From JASHVB01 sp049522565 (GTDB lineage Bacteria; Pseudomonadota; Alphaproteobacteria; Acetobacterales; Acetobacteraceae): a stretch of 9,720 bases of DNA. The position numbers and the translations under genes were made by a program. The notes beneath the pieces were generated by a model. That model saw only the letters and a list, made by a program, of their open reading frames with translations, was not told the origin of the DNA and did not search any database. Below, piece after piece: positions 1-4,715 of the stretch. Positions within the stretch are counted from its first letter, which is position 1; each line of letters starts with the position of its first letter. Location of the stretch: assembly GCA_049522565.1 (NCBI GenBank), contig JBEKNT010000261.1, positions 1 through 9,720 on the forward strand. Reading direction: 5' to 3'.

Positions 1-41
1 AGGAATAAACGAATCACCATTCGGCGCAGCATCGTCCGTCC

Positions 42-156
42 CGTCATGGCGGGCCCCCGGGTCAAGTGCCCGGGGGCAGGCTCCGGCCCGCCATCCACGA
101 CTTTGCGGCTCACATAAAGGAAGGTCGTGGATGGTCCGCCTTCGCGGACCATGACG
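42..156. repeat. Composite palindromic intergenic repeat (three nested or adjacent stems)
   Basis: Several perfect inverted repeats are packed into 115 bases. An outer 8-bp pair lies at 42-49 and 149-156 (CGTCATGG/CCATGACG). Inside it, 46-53 pairs with 87-94 around a 9-bp stem at 53-61/69-77 (GCCCCCGGG, 7-base loop). An 11-bp pair joins 91-101 to 124-134 (CCATCCACGAC), and a 9-bp stem joins 131-139 to 144-152 (ATGGTCCGC, 4-base loop). It resembles the dispersed CGTCATGGC...CCGGCCATCCACG repeats common between genes of alphaproteobacteria, a partial relative of which sits at 9691-9711. It lies beyond the moaE stop codon, so it could shape the 3' end of that transcript. Some stems share bases and cannot all form at once. 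Confidence 0.75.
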
Positions 157-201
157 AATTGGGCACGGTCCGCACGTCAACTGACGCACTTATTCCGCCG
201 C

Positions 202-216
202 AGGCCCTTAGGGCCT
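202..216 (-). terminator. Small hairpin overlapping the moaE stop codon
   Basis: AGGCCC at 202-207 and GGGCCT at 211-216 form a perfect 6-bp stem with a 3-base loop. The stem includes two bases of the TAG stop codon of moaE (215-217). There is no T-run after it on the minus strand, so a terminator role is only possible. The larger palindromes at 42-156 may do that job instead. Confidence 0.3.
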
Positions 217-685
217 ACGAAGCCGCCCCAGCGCCCCACCGGGCGGCCGCCGCATCGTCGGCCTCGCGCGCCTCGACCCAGACGCCGCTTCCGTCGGCGA
301 ATTCTTCCCGTTTCCAGAACGGCGCCTTCGTCTTGAGCCAGTCGATGAGGAACGCGGTCGCCTCCAGCGCCTCGCCGCGATGCGATGCCGCGGCCAACAC
401 CAGCACGATCTGCGCACCCGGCTCCAGCCGTCCCACCCGATGCACCACCGTGCAGCCGAGCAACGACCAGCGCTGCACGGCCTCGTCGGTGATGCGCCGG
501 ATCGCTCGTTCGGTCATCGCCGGGTAGTGTTCCAGCGTCATCGCGGCGATCGGCCGCCCCGCGGCGGCATCCCGCACCGTGCCGACGAAGCAGCCGATCC
601 CGCCGATATCCGTCCGACCGGCGGTCAGCGCCGCCAACTCAGACGACACGTCGAAATCCGCCTCCTGCACACGCACCGTCGCCAT
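215..685 (-). CDS. moaE: Molybdopterin synthase catalytic subunit MoaE
   Basis: This is the large subunit of molybdopterin synthase, which adds two sulfurs to precursor Z (cyclic pyranopterin monophosphate) to make molybdopterin in the cytoplasm. The 156-residue length is normal for MoaE. Family hallmarks are visible: the GTVRD stretch with Arg38, His102-Arg103, and the C-terminal LKTKAPFWKRE segment with Lys118 and Lys125, spaced like catalytic Lys119 and Lys126 of the E. coli enzyme. WVEAR and a late RW follow, as in other members. The ATG at 685 has GGAG seven bases upstream on the minus strand. Its partner moaD is not adjacent; it lies about 1.4 kb upstream in the transcription direction, with a GNAT gene and a cupin gene between. 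The last residues (AGAAS) are low complexity. The identification is secure. Confidence 0.96.
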   Translation of the reverse strand: MATVRVQEADFDVSSELAALTAGRTDIGGIGCFVGTVRDAAAGRPIAAMTLEHYPAMTERAIRRITDEAVQRWSLLGCTVVHRVGRLEPGAQIVLVLAAASHRGEALEATAFLIDWLKTKAPFWKREEFADGSGVWVEAREADDAAAARWGAGAAS

Positions 686-701
686 TCCTGCGCTCCATGG
701 C

Positions 702-716
702 CCCGACCCGGTCGGG
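702..716. repeat. Short hairpin upstream of moaE
   Basis: CCCGAC (702-707) and GTCGGG (711-716) form a 6-bp stem with a 3-base loop, ending 17 bases before the moaE start codon. It could be a weak terminator for the cupin gene or affect moaE translation. Nothing in the sequence decides between these. The rest of the 111-base cupin-moaE gap is a pyrimidine-rich tract (CTCCCCCTCCCC) facing GGAGGCGGAG, with no promoter I would defend. Confidence 0.35.
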
Positions 717-788
717 TCAAGATAAGCGGCAGTCGGGCAAATTTCTCCCCCTCCCCTTGAAGGAGGCGGAGAATACTGCTCCGTGTCC

Positions 789-803
789 CGCCTATTCTAC
801 CCG
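789..803. repeat. 15-bp repeat motif, copy 1
   Basis: CGCCTATTCTACCCG here matches CGCCTATCCTACCCG at 4236-4250 in 14 of 15 positions. This copy supplies the TAG stop codon of the cupin gene (797-799, read on the minus strand). Both copies lie next to CTCCC/GGGAG-type sequence, so they may be edges of one family of intergenic repeats. Confidence 0.45.
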
Positions 804-1285
804 ACGAACTCCGTCACGAACCGATCGTTGATCTCGGCGAACGTCTCCGGGTTGAACCCGCCGTTCGCCTCCATCTGGTGCATGGCCCGGAAGTAGTCGC
901 CGTTGTCGCCGGGGATGGTCCATTCGAGCAGCCTGCCCATGGTGCTCGTGATATTCTTGAACGTATGCACCGTGCCGCGCGGGACGAAGACCAGTGTGCC
1001 AGGACCGATGGTCGACTCGTTGCCGTTCACGCCAAGCGCGTAGGTGCCCTCCAGGACGAAGAAATACTCCTCCCGGTCGCGGTGCAGATGGGGCGGCGGC
1101 CCTTCGCCGGGTTTGACCTCGGCGACGATCGCCGAAAATGTGCCGCCGGTATGCTCGCCTCCCAACATCACCTTCATGTCGATGCCGAACGGGCGGATGG
1201 TCTCCGCCTCGCCGGGCGTCACGATCATCGGTTGCAACGCCCGGCCGGCGTTCGACGAAGCAGCGGTATCGGACCCCGAAGACAT
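797..1285 (-). CDS. Cupin-domain protein, predicted metal-binding
   Basis: A 162-residue single-domain cupin. Motif 1 is HLHRDREEYFFVLEG, with metal ligands His66, His68 and Glu72 or Glu73. Motif 2 fits G-x5-P-x-G-x2-H-x3-N exactly (GTLVFVPRGTVHTFKN) and supplies His107. An intact His/His/Glu/His set predicts a bound metal such as Fe, Mn or Zn. Small cupins with this layout include quercetinase-like dioxygenases, isomerases and sugar-binding proteins, so the substrate cannot be read from sequence. Residues 1-16 are Ser/Ala-rich and probably disordered. The ATG at 1285 is preceded by GGAGG with a seven-base spacer. The gene sits between moaE and a nested inverted repeat, with no obvious functional link to the cofactor genes. 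The stop codon lies inside a 15-bp motif repeated at 4236-4250. Confidence 0.88.
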   Translation of the reverse strand: MSSGSDTAASSNAGRALQPMIVTPGEAETIRPFGIDMKVMLGGEHTGGTFSAIVAEVKPGEGPPPHLHRDREEYFFVLEGTYALGVNGNESTIGPGTLVFVPRGTVHTFKNITSTMGRLLEWTIPGDNGDYFRAMHQMEANGGFNPETFAEINDRFVTEFVG

Positions 1286-1324
1286 GGCAACGCCTCCTGC
1301 GATTTGATTGCTTCCCGGTTGACC

Positions 1325-1506
1325 TTAGAGCACTTCCACCCTGACTGGAAACGCTCGCCATCACCTGTCAGTGCGAGGAGCGCTAGCGACGAAGCAATCC
1401 CCCGCCTGGGCAGCCGCCCGCTCGTCAGGCAGGGGATTGCTTCGTCGCTGCGCTCCTCGCAATGATAGCGGTCCCGACGATTCCAGTCAGGGTGGAAGCG
1501 CGCTAA
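1325..1506. repeat. Nested inverted-repeat element, MITE-like
   Basis: Two concentric palindromes. The outer arms, 1325-1353 and 1478-1506, are 29 bases each, share the core CTTCCACCCTGACTGGAA and differ at only a few positions. The inner arms, 1371-1403 and 1432-1464, carry GCGAGGAGCG and CGACGAAGCAATCCCC and differ mainly by one inserted base; pairing continues into GCCTG/CAGGC around a loop of about 20 bases. The inner sequence belongs to the GCGAGGAGCG..GCGACGAAGCAATC type of dispersed repeat known between genes in many proteobacteria. There is no transposase ORF inside. It separates the GNAT gene from the cupin gene; as RNA it would fold into a long rod and could limit read-through between them. 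Confidence 0.85.
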
Positions 1507-1521
1507 CCCGAGACCAACTGG

Positions 1522-1546
1522 CGCGGAACGAATTTTTCGCGGAACG
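1522..1546. repeat. 9-bp direct repeat around a T-run
   Basis: CGCGGAACG occurs at 1522-1530 and again at 1538-1546, separated by AATTTTT. It lies between the outer repeat arm and the GNAT stop codon. No function is evident and it may be chance. Confidence 0.35.
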
Positions 1547-1563
1547 GACCCGACGCGACCGGC

Positions 1564-2022
1564 TCACAGCACCTTGCTCATGTGCACGACGAAGCCGTCC
1601 TTGAACGCCTCCTCCCGATCCACTCGGTAGCCGAGCCTGCGATACAGCCGCACGTTCTCCTCGAACAACTTGTTGGTATAGAGCCGCGTTTCGGTGTGCC
1701 CGAGCGATACCGCCAGTTGCTCGGCGTGCGCCATCAGCTTGCGGCCATACCCGCGGCCCTGGAATGCGGGAGCGACCGCAACGTTCTCGATCAACAGGTG
1801 GTCGGCCGCGGGGATCGTCTCGACCAGAGCGGCGAGTTCTCCGCTAACATGCAGCAAGTCGATCAGATGGTGTCGCGCGGCGGCGTCATAGTCCGCCGCC
1901 ATTGGCTTGGGTTCGCGTCCAATAACCGGCACCCACCTGGCGTACGCCGCGCGCGTCAGGTCGCGGATCGCTCGGGCATCCGCCGGCGTCGCCCGTCTGA
2001 TGTCTGCATCGCCCTCGCCCAT
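1564..2022 (-). CDS. GNAT-family N-acetyltransferase
   Basis: A 152-residue protein with the full GNAT fold signature. It opens with the usual IRRATPADARAIRDLTRAAY segment. Motif A is VAVAPAFQGRGYGRKLM, with the acetyl-CoA pyrophosphate-binding loop QGRGYG at residues 88-93. The end has the typical motif B pattern, LYTNKLFEENVRLYRRLGY. It should transfer an acetyl group from acetyl-CoA to an amine, but the substrate cannot be inferred. The length is normal for a single-domain GNAT. The ATG at 2022 has AGAAGG about six bases upstream on the minus strand. It starts 67 bases after the moaD stop codon and could be co-transcribed with moaD. With the cupin gene it separates moaD from moaE, which suggests later insertion. 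Confidence 0.9.
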   Translation of the reverse strand: MGEGDADIRRATPADARAIRDLTRAAYARWVPVIGREPKPMAADYDAAARHHLIDLLHVSGELAALVETIPAADHLLIENVAVAPAFQGRGYGRKLMAHAEQLAVSLGHTETRLYTNKLFEENVRLYRRLGYRVDREEAFKDGFVVHMSKVL

Positions 2023-2089
2023 TCGCGACCTTCTGCTGCGCGGCCCAGCCCGGGCTTTGGACCCGATTGTGGTCCTCGTCCGCCGCTTG

Positions 2090-2362
2090 TCAGCCCCCGG
2101 TCACCGGCGGGAAGAACGCCACCTCGTCGCCTGGATGCAGCGCCGCGGAAGCCGGCGCGAACTCCTGGTTGACCGCGCAGCGCACCGAGCGGCGGTTGGC
2201 GAACGCCGCCGCATAACCCGGACCGCGCGCCGCCAGATGCTCCACCAGCTCGGCGACCGTCGCCACCGCCGGCGGGAGCGACAGCTCTTCCGCCGCCCTG
2301 CCGACACGCTCGCGCAGCCAGGCGAAATACAGGATCGTCAGGGGCCTGTCGGTGTCGGCCAT
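2090..2362 (-). CDS. moaD: Molybdopterin synthase sulfur-carrier subunit MoaD
   Basis: A 90-residue ubiquitin-like protein that carries sulfur as a C-terminal thiocarboxylate and delivers it to MoaE. The C-terminus is FFPPVTGG: the terminal Gly-Gly is the residue pair adenylated by MoeB and then sulfurated. Other family features are the N-terminal strand LTILYFAWLRERVG, the VATVAELVEHLA helix and the AVNQEFAPASAALHPGDEVAFFPPV end region. The ATG at 2362 lies five bases after the lipoprotein stop codon; its GAGGA ribosome binding site overlaps that TGA, which suggests coupled translation. The usual direct neighbour moaE is displaced. moeB is not in the window. The identification is secure. Confidence 0.95.
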   Translation of the reverse strand: MADTDRPLTILYFAWLRERVGRAAEELSLPPAVATVAELVEHLAARGPGYAAAFANRRSVRCAVNQEFAPASAALHPGDEVAFFPPVTGG

Positions 2363-2367
2363 GGTCC

Positions 2368-3021
2368 TCAGTGCGGCGTCGGGATGGTCTGGATCGAGCC
2401 GTTCGAGTTGATAACGGTGCTGGTGCCGTTGCCGTTCGGCACGACGATCGCCGAGCCGCCGCCCGGCATCGTCATGGTCTGATAGCCCTGGGTGCCGCCG
2501 GTTGTCACGCCGGGGCCGCTTGGCGTCTGCACCACCTGGCCGTACGGGGCGGCGGCGGGCGGCGGCGCGGTCCGTGCACTGGGCGCCGACGACGGTTGCT
2601 CATTCGGCAGCGGCGCCAGCCCCGGCTGATTCGAGCCCGGCGGCGTGGAGCTGCCATGCGACACGCGCGGCGGCGGCGACGGCGGCATCTGCTCCGGTGT
2701 CTGCCCGGGAGTCTGCCCCTGCGGCACCACGCCGCGGCTCAGTGGCGAGCCTGGCACCGGTTGCTCCGGCGCCGTTCCCATGCCCTGCTGTTCGAGCTCT
2801 TGCAGCGTCGGCGTCGGCGGCACCGGGCCCGGCCAGACATCGCCCGGCTGCGGCGTCAGCGGCGGCACGTCCACGGTGTCGCCCTTCGCACGCCGCATGT
2901 TCTCGGCATCGCCCGTCGGCGCATACGGCAGGTACCCCGTGGTGAAGGGCGGATTCCACCAGGTCTGGTAACCGCAGCCTGCGAGCATGAGCACGAGGCC
3001 GAGCGTGGCGAAACGCCGCAT
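2368..3021 (-). CDS. Proline-rich lipoprotein, function unknown
   Basis: A predicted 217-residue lipoprotein. The ATG at 3021 was chosen because it starts a compact lipoprotein signal: MRRF, a hydrophobic stretch, then the lipobox LAGC with the lipidated Cys at residue 16. The frame stays open upstream to 3126, but that part has no signal-like start. GGGGGAG lies ten bases before this ATG. A short semi-conserved-looking block follows (residues 17 to about 75, rich in aromatic residues and Pro). Residues from about 80 to 160 are Pro/Gln/Ser/Gly-rich and probably disordered; the tail is Gly/Thr/Asn-rich with short repeats such as VVPNGNGTSTVINSNGS. No enzymatic motif is visible. It sits between mobB and moaD, five bases before moaD. 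I do not recognise a named family; an envelope role is inference from the lipobox. Confidence 0.8.
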   Translation of the reverse strand: MRRFATLGLVLMLAGCGYQTWWNPPFTTGYLPYAPTGDAENMRRAKGDTVDVPPLTPQPGDVWPGPVPPTPTLQELEQQGMGTAPEQPVPGSPLSRGVVPQGQTPGQTPEQMPPSPPPRVSHGSSTPPGSNQPGLAPLPNEQPSSAPSARTAPPPAAAPYGQVVQTPSGPGVTTGGTQGYQTMTMPGGGSAIVVPNGNGTSTVINSNGSIQTIPTPH

Positions 3022-3122
3022 GAAGAGCAAACTCCCCCATAGGGGCCGTGGCCGCGGCCCGATCGATCGCTTGCAGACAACCCAGGCGGCCCCGGCCGGA
3101 CCTGCCTCACGCGAATGTGCCC

Positions 3123-3629
3123 TCACAGCGCGCGCTGCTCAAGCGCCAGAAATTGCAGCAGCCACCCCGCCACGGCCGCCGGGTCGTTCAGCGGCAGCAG
3201 CGTCCGGTCGCAGCTTGCCAGCGGCGCATCGACGGCCACCGCGGCGATGTCCGGCTCGGTGTGCCAGATCGGCGGTTTGCCCAGCGCCGGACGATGCACC
3301 TCAAGCTTGGCGAACGGATGCGTCTTGAAGCCCTCGACCAGCACGAGGTCAACCGGCTGCATCCGCGCCAGCAGTTCCGGCAGCCTGGGCTCCGGCCCGT
3401 CGAGCTCATGCAACAGCGCCCAGCGCGTGCCGGACGCCACCAGGACCTCGAGCGCCCCGGCCTCACGGTGGCGGAACGTGTCCTTGCCGGGCCGGTCCAT
3501 GTCGAACCCATGATGCGTGTGCTTGACGGTAGACACCGTCAGGCCGCGCCCCCGCAGCAGCGGCAGCAACGCAGTCAGCAAGGTGGTCTTGCCGCTACCG
3601 GACCAGCCGACGATGCCGAGGACTTTCAC
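3123..3629 (-). CDS. mobB: Molybdopterin-guanine dinucleotide biosynthesis protein MobB
   Basis: MobB is a GTP-binding P-loop protein that assists MobA in attaching GMP to molybdopterin, giving the bis-MGD cofactor of DMSO-reductase-family enzymes. The Walker A motif is GWSGSGKT at residues 8-15. The family signature KHTHHGFDMDRPGKDTFRHR begins at residue 36 with AGA just after it, and DLVLVEGFK at about residues 94-102 serves as the Walker B region. From the GTG at 3629 the protein is 168 residues, normal for MobB. This start is preferred over an upstream ATG at 3851 because the extra 74 residues would lie inside pgsA and resemble no MobB. The GTG overlaps the pgsA stop codon as GTGA, a sign of translational coupling. 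mobA is not in the window. Confidence 0.93.
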   Translation of the reverse strand: MKVLGIVGWSGSGKTTLLTALLPLLRGRGLTVSTVKHTHHGFDMDRPGKDTFRHREAGALEVLVASGTRWALLHELDGPEPRLPELLARMQPVDLVLVEGFKTHPFAKLEVHRPALGKPPIWHTEPDIAAVAVDAPLASCDRTLLPLNDPAAVAGWLLQFLALEQRAL

Positions 3630-4231
3630 GAAGGGATCTGGCGCTTCCGCAGGGACTCGGTCGGCACGGTGGCGTGACGCCAGCCGGCGGTCAGGTAGTC
3701 CCAGCCGGTCCACAAGGTGAGGCCGGCGGCGCCCCACAGCATCGCCTCGCCAATCGCCGACACCGGCAGGAAGCCAAGATGCAGGAAGTGCGCCGTCGTG
3801 TCGCCCGCCAGCAGCGTGCCGAGCGCGCCCATCTGGAAGCCGGTCTTCCACTTGGCCAACCGCGTCACCGGCAGGCCGATGCGGAGGCCGGCAAGGTATT
3901 CGCGCAGCCCGCTGACCAGGATCTCCCGCAGCATGATGACGATGGCCGGATACAGCGCCGGCCCGGACAGCCGATTCTGGCCGACCAGCATCATCAGCGC
4001 CGCGCCGACCAACAGCTTGTCGGCAATCGGGTCCAGCATGCGGCCGAGCGCGGATTGCTGGCGGCGGATGCGCGCCAGTTTGCCGTCGTAGTAGTCGGTG
4101 ATCGCGGCGGCGCTGAACACCACGCAGGCGGCGAGGTCCGCCGCCGGCAGGCGCAGCGCGACAAGCACCACCAGCAGCGGAATCGCCGCGATACGCGACA
4201 GCGTCAGGACGTTGGGCAGGTCGGTCGGCAT
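3626..4231 (-). CDS. pgsA: CDP-diacylglycerol--glycerol-3-phosphate 3-phosphatidyltransferase PgsA
   Basis: This integral inner-membrane enzyme condenses CDP-diacylglycerol with glycerol-3-phosphate to give phosphatidylglycerol phosphate, the committed step to phosphatidylglycerol and cardiolipin. The CDP-alcohol phosphatidyltransferase signature is complete: Asp46, Asp49-Gly50, Ala53-Arg54, Gly63, Asp67 and Asp71, with the exact D-x2-D-G-x2-A-R-x8-G-x3-D-x3-D spacing. The N-terminus (LPNVLTLSRIAAIPLL) is typical and about six hydrophobic segments follow. At 201 residues it has normal length. The ATG at 4231 has only a weak purine-rich site (AGGATAGGCGAGCA) upstream. The short basic tail ends in SLRKRQIPS. 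It heads the minus-strand gene run and overlaps mobB by four bases. I found no clear promoter in the 484 bases upstream. Confidence 0.95.
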   Translation of the reverse strand: MPTDLPNVLTLSRIAAIPLLVVLVALRLPAADLAACVVFSAAAITDYYDGKLARIRRQQSALGRMLDPIADKLLVGAALMMLVGQNRLSGPALYPAIVIMLREILVSGLREYLAGLRIGLPVTRLAKWKTGFQMGALGTLLAGDTTAHFLHLGFLPVSAIGEAMLWGAAGLTLWTGWDYLTAGWRHATVPTESLRKRQIPS

Positions 4232-4235
4232 TGCT

Positions 4236-4270
4236 CGCCTATCCTACCCGCTCCCGCCGTCCTGCGGGAG
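4236..4270. repeat. 15-bp repeat copy 2 plus hairpin upstream of pgsA
   Basis: CGCCTATCCTACCCG (4236-4250) repeats the motif at 789-803 with one mismatch. It abuts a hairpin, CTCCCGC (4251-4257) pairing with GCGGGAG (4264-4270) around a 6-base loop. It starts five bases upstream of the pgsA start codon and covers its ribosome binding region on the minus strand. It could affect pgsA translation or be a passive intergenic repeat. Confidence 0.5.
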
Positions 4271-4305
4271 AGGGAGAGTGACGCGGCAATCACTGTCATT
4301 CCGCT

Positions 4306-4338
4306 GTCATGGCGAGAAGCGTAACGACGACGTCATCC
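4306..4338. repeat. Degenerate copy of the GCGAGGAGCG..CGACGAAGCAATCC dispersed repeat
   Basis: This stretch (GGCGAGAAGCGTAACGACGA, then CGTCATCC) aligns with the left inner arm of the nested element at 1371-1400, with about 22 of 30 positions matching and one gap. Only one arm is visible here. Its end coincides, within a few bases, with the point where homology to the chemoreceptor PilZ tail begins (4336), so it may mark a recombination junction. Confidence 0.45.
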
Positions 4339-4497
4339 CGCGGCTTGCTGCGGCTGGATGGCCCGGCTGCCCCGCCGCCCTGTGCGGTGCGTGCGACCGA
4401 CCGCGATGGGCCGCATCCGGCGTTCGCGCCGGACGACGCAGCCACGGCGGCCTTGCGCGCGATGCTGCAACGGTTGGCGCTGCGGCCGGCGGCCTGA
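4336..4497 (+). pseudogene. Remnant of a PilZ domain C-terminus, paralogous to the chemoreceptor tail
   Basis: Read in this frame, 53 codons ending in TGA align without gaps to the last 53 residues of the chemoreceptor at 4716-6731. I count 32 identities of 53, for example RLDG versus RIDG, RATD in both, AFAPDDA versus AFALDDA, and RAMLQRL versus RQMLERL. The match starts abruptly at SRG/TRG and ends at the same stop position. The RxxxR and DxSxxG c-di-GMP-binding motifs lie upstream of the match in the intact copy and are missing here. The frame has an ATG at 4309, but residues before 4336 are encoded by repeat sequence and resemble nothing. This looks like the 3' end of a deleted older receptor gene. 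Chance translation is unlikely given gap-free similarity up to the stop. Whether any peptide is made is unknown. Confidence 0.8.
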
Positions 4498-4640
4498 CGA
4501 TCGCGCGCAATGCGGTGGCCGGTCCAAGCGGTCCGACGCGCGGCGGACCGAGCGTCGCCGCTGCTTCCGGTTGAGCCAGGAACGATACCTGGCGCGGCTC
4601 TCGCACGGCCGGCAGCGGGAAAAGCCTTTCTTAAGGACTC

Positions 4641-4660
4641 CCGGCTAAACCGAAGGCCGG
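4641..4660 (+). promoter_or_regulatory. Leader hairpin upstream of the chemoreceptor
   Basis: CCGGC (4641-4645) and GCCGG (4656-4660) can form a 5-bp stem with a 10-base loop. The right arm includes the first two bases of the GGAG site (4659-4662) of the short leader ORF, so folding could mask it. The stem is short and its significance uncertain. Confidence 0.3.
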
Positions 4661-4668
4661 AGTGTCGC

Positions 4669-4713
4669 ATGAATGGCCTGGCGCGGCCTGGTAGCCGGCA
4701 TGAGGGGGCTTGA
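4669..4713 (+). CDS. Possible 14-codon leader ORF before the chemoreceptor gene
   Basis: ATG at 4669 opens a 14-residue frame (MNGLARPGSRHEGA) ending in TGA at 4711-4713, two bases before the chemoreceptor ATG. GGAG at 4659-4662 sits six bases upstream, a good ribosome binding site. Ribosomes finishing here would be placed to start on the receptor gene, so the ORF may couple or tune its translation. A frame this short can arise by chance in GC-rich DNA, and the peptide itself shows no known motif. Confidence 0.3.
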   Translation: MNGLARPGSRHEGA

Positions 4714-4715
4714 CG

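Noticed and set aside
66..760. Plus-strand open frames opposite moaE
   Set aside because: They are Arg/Pro/Ala-rich antisense shadows of a clear MoaE and lack any family resemblance.
1325..1506. CRISPR or tRNA-like structure
   Set aside because: The arms are inverted, not direct repeats with spacers, and no cloverleaf with a CCA-end or anticodon arm fits.
3022..3126. Longer lipoprotein start at 3126
   Set aside because: The extension would bury the lipoprotein signal 35 residues inside the protein.
3630..3851. Longer mobB starting at an ATG at 3851
   Set aside because: The added 74 residues lie inside pgsA in another frame and do not resemble MobB. The GTG at 3629 gives the normal length.
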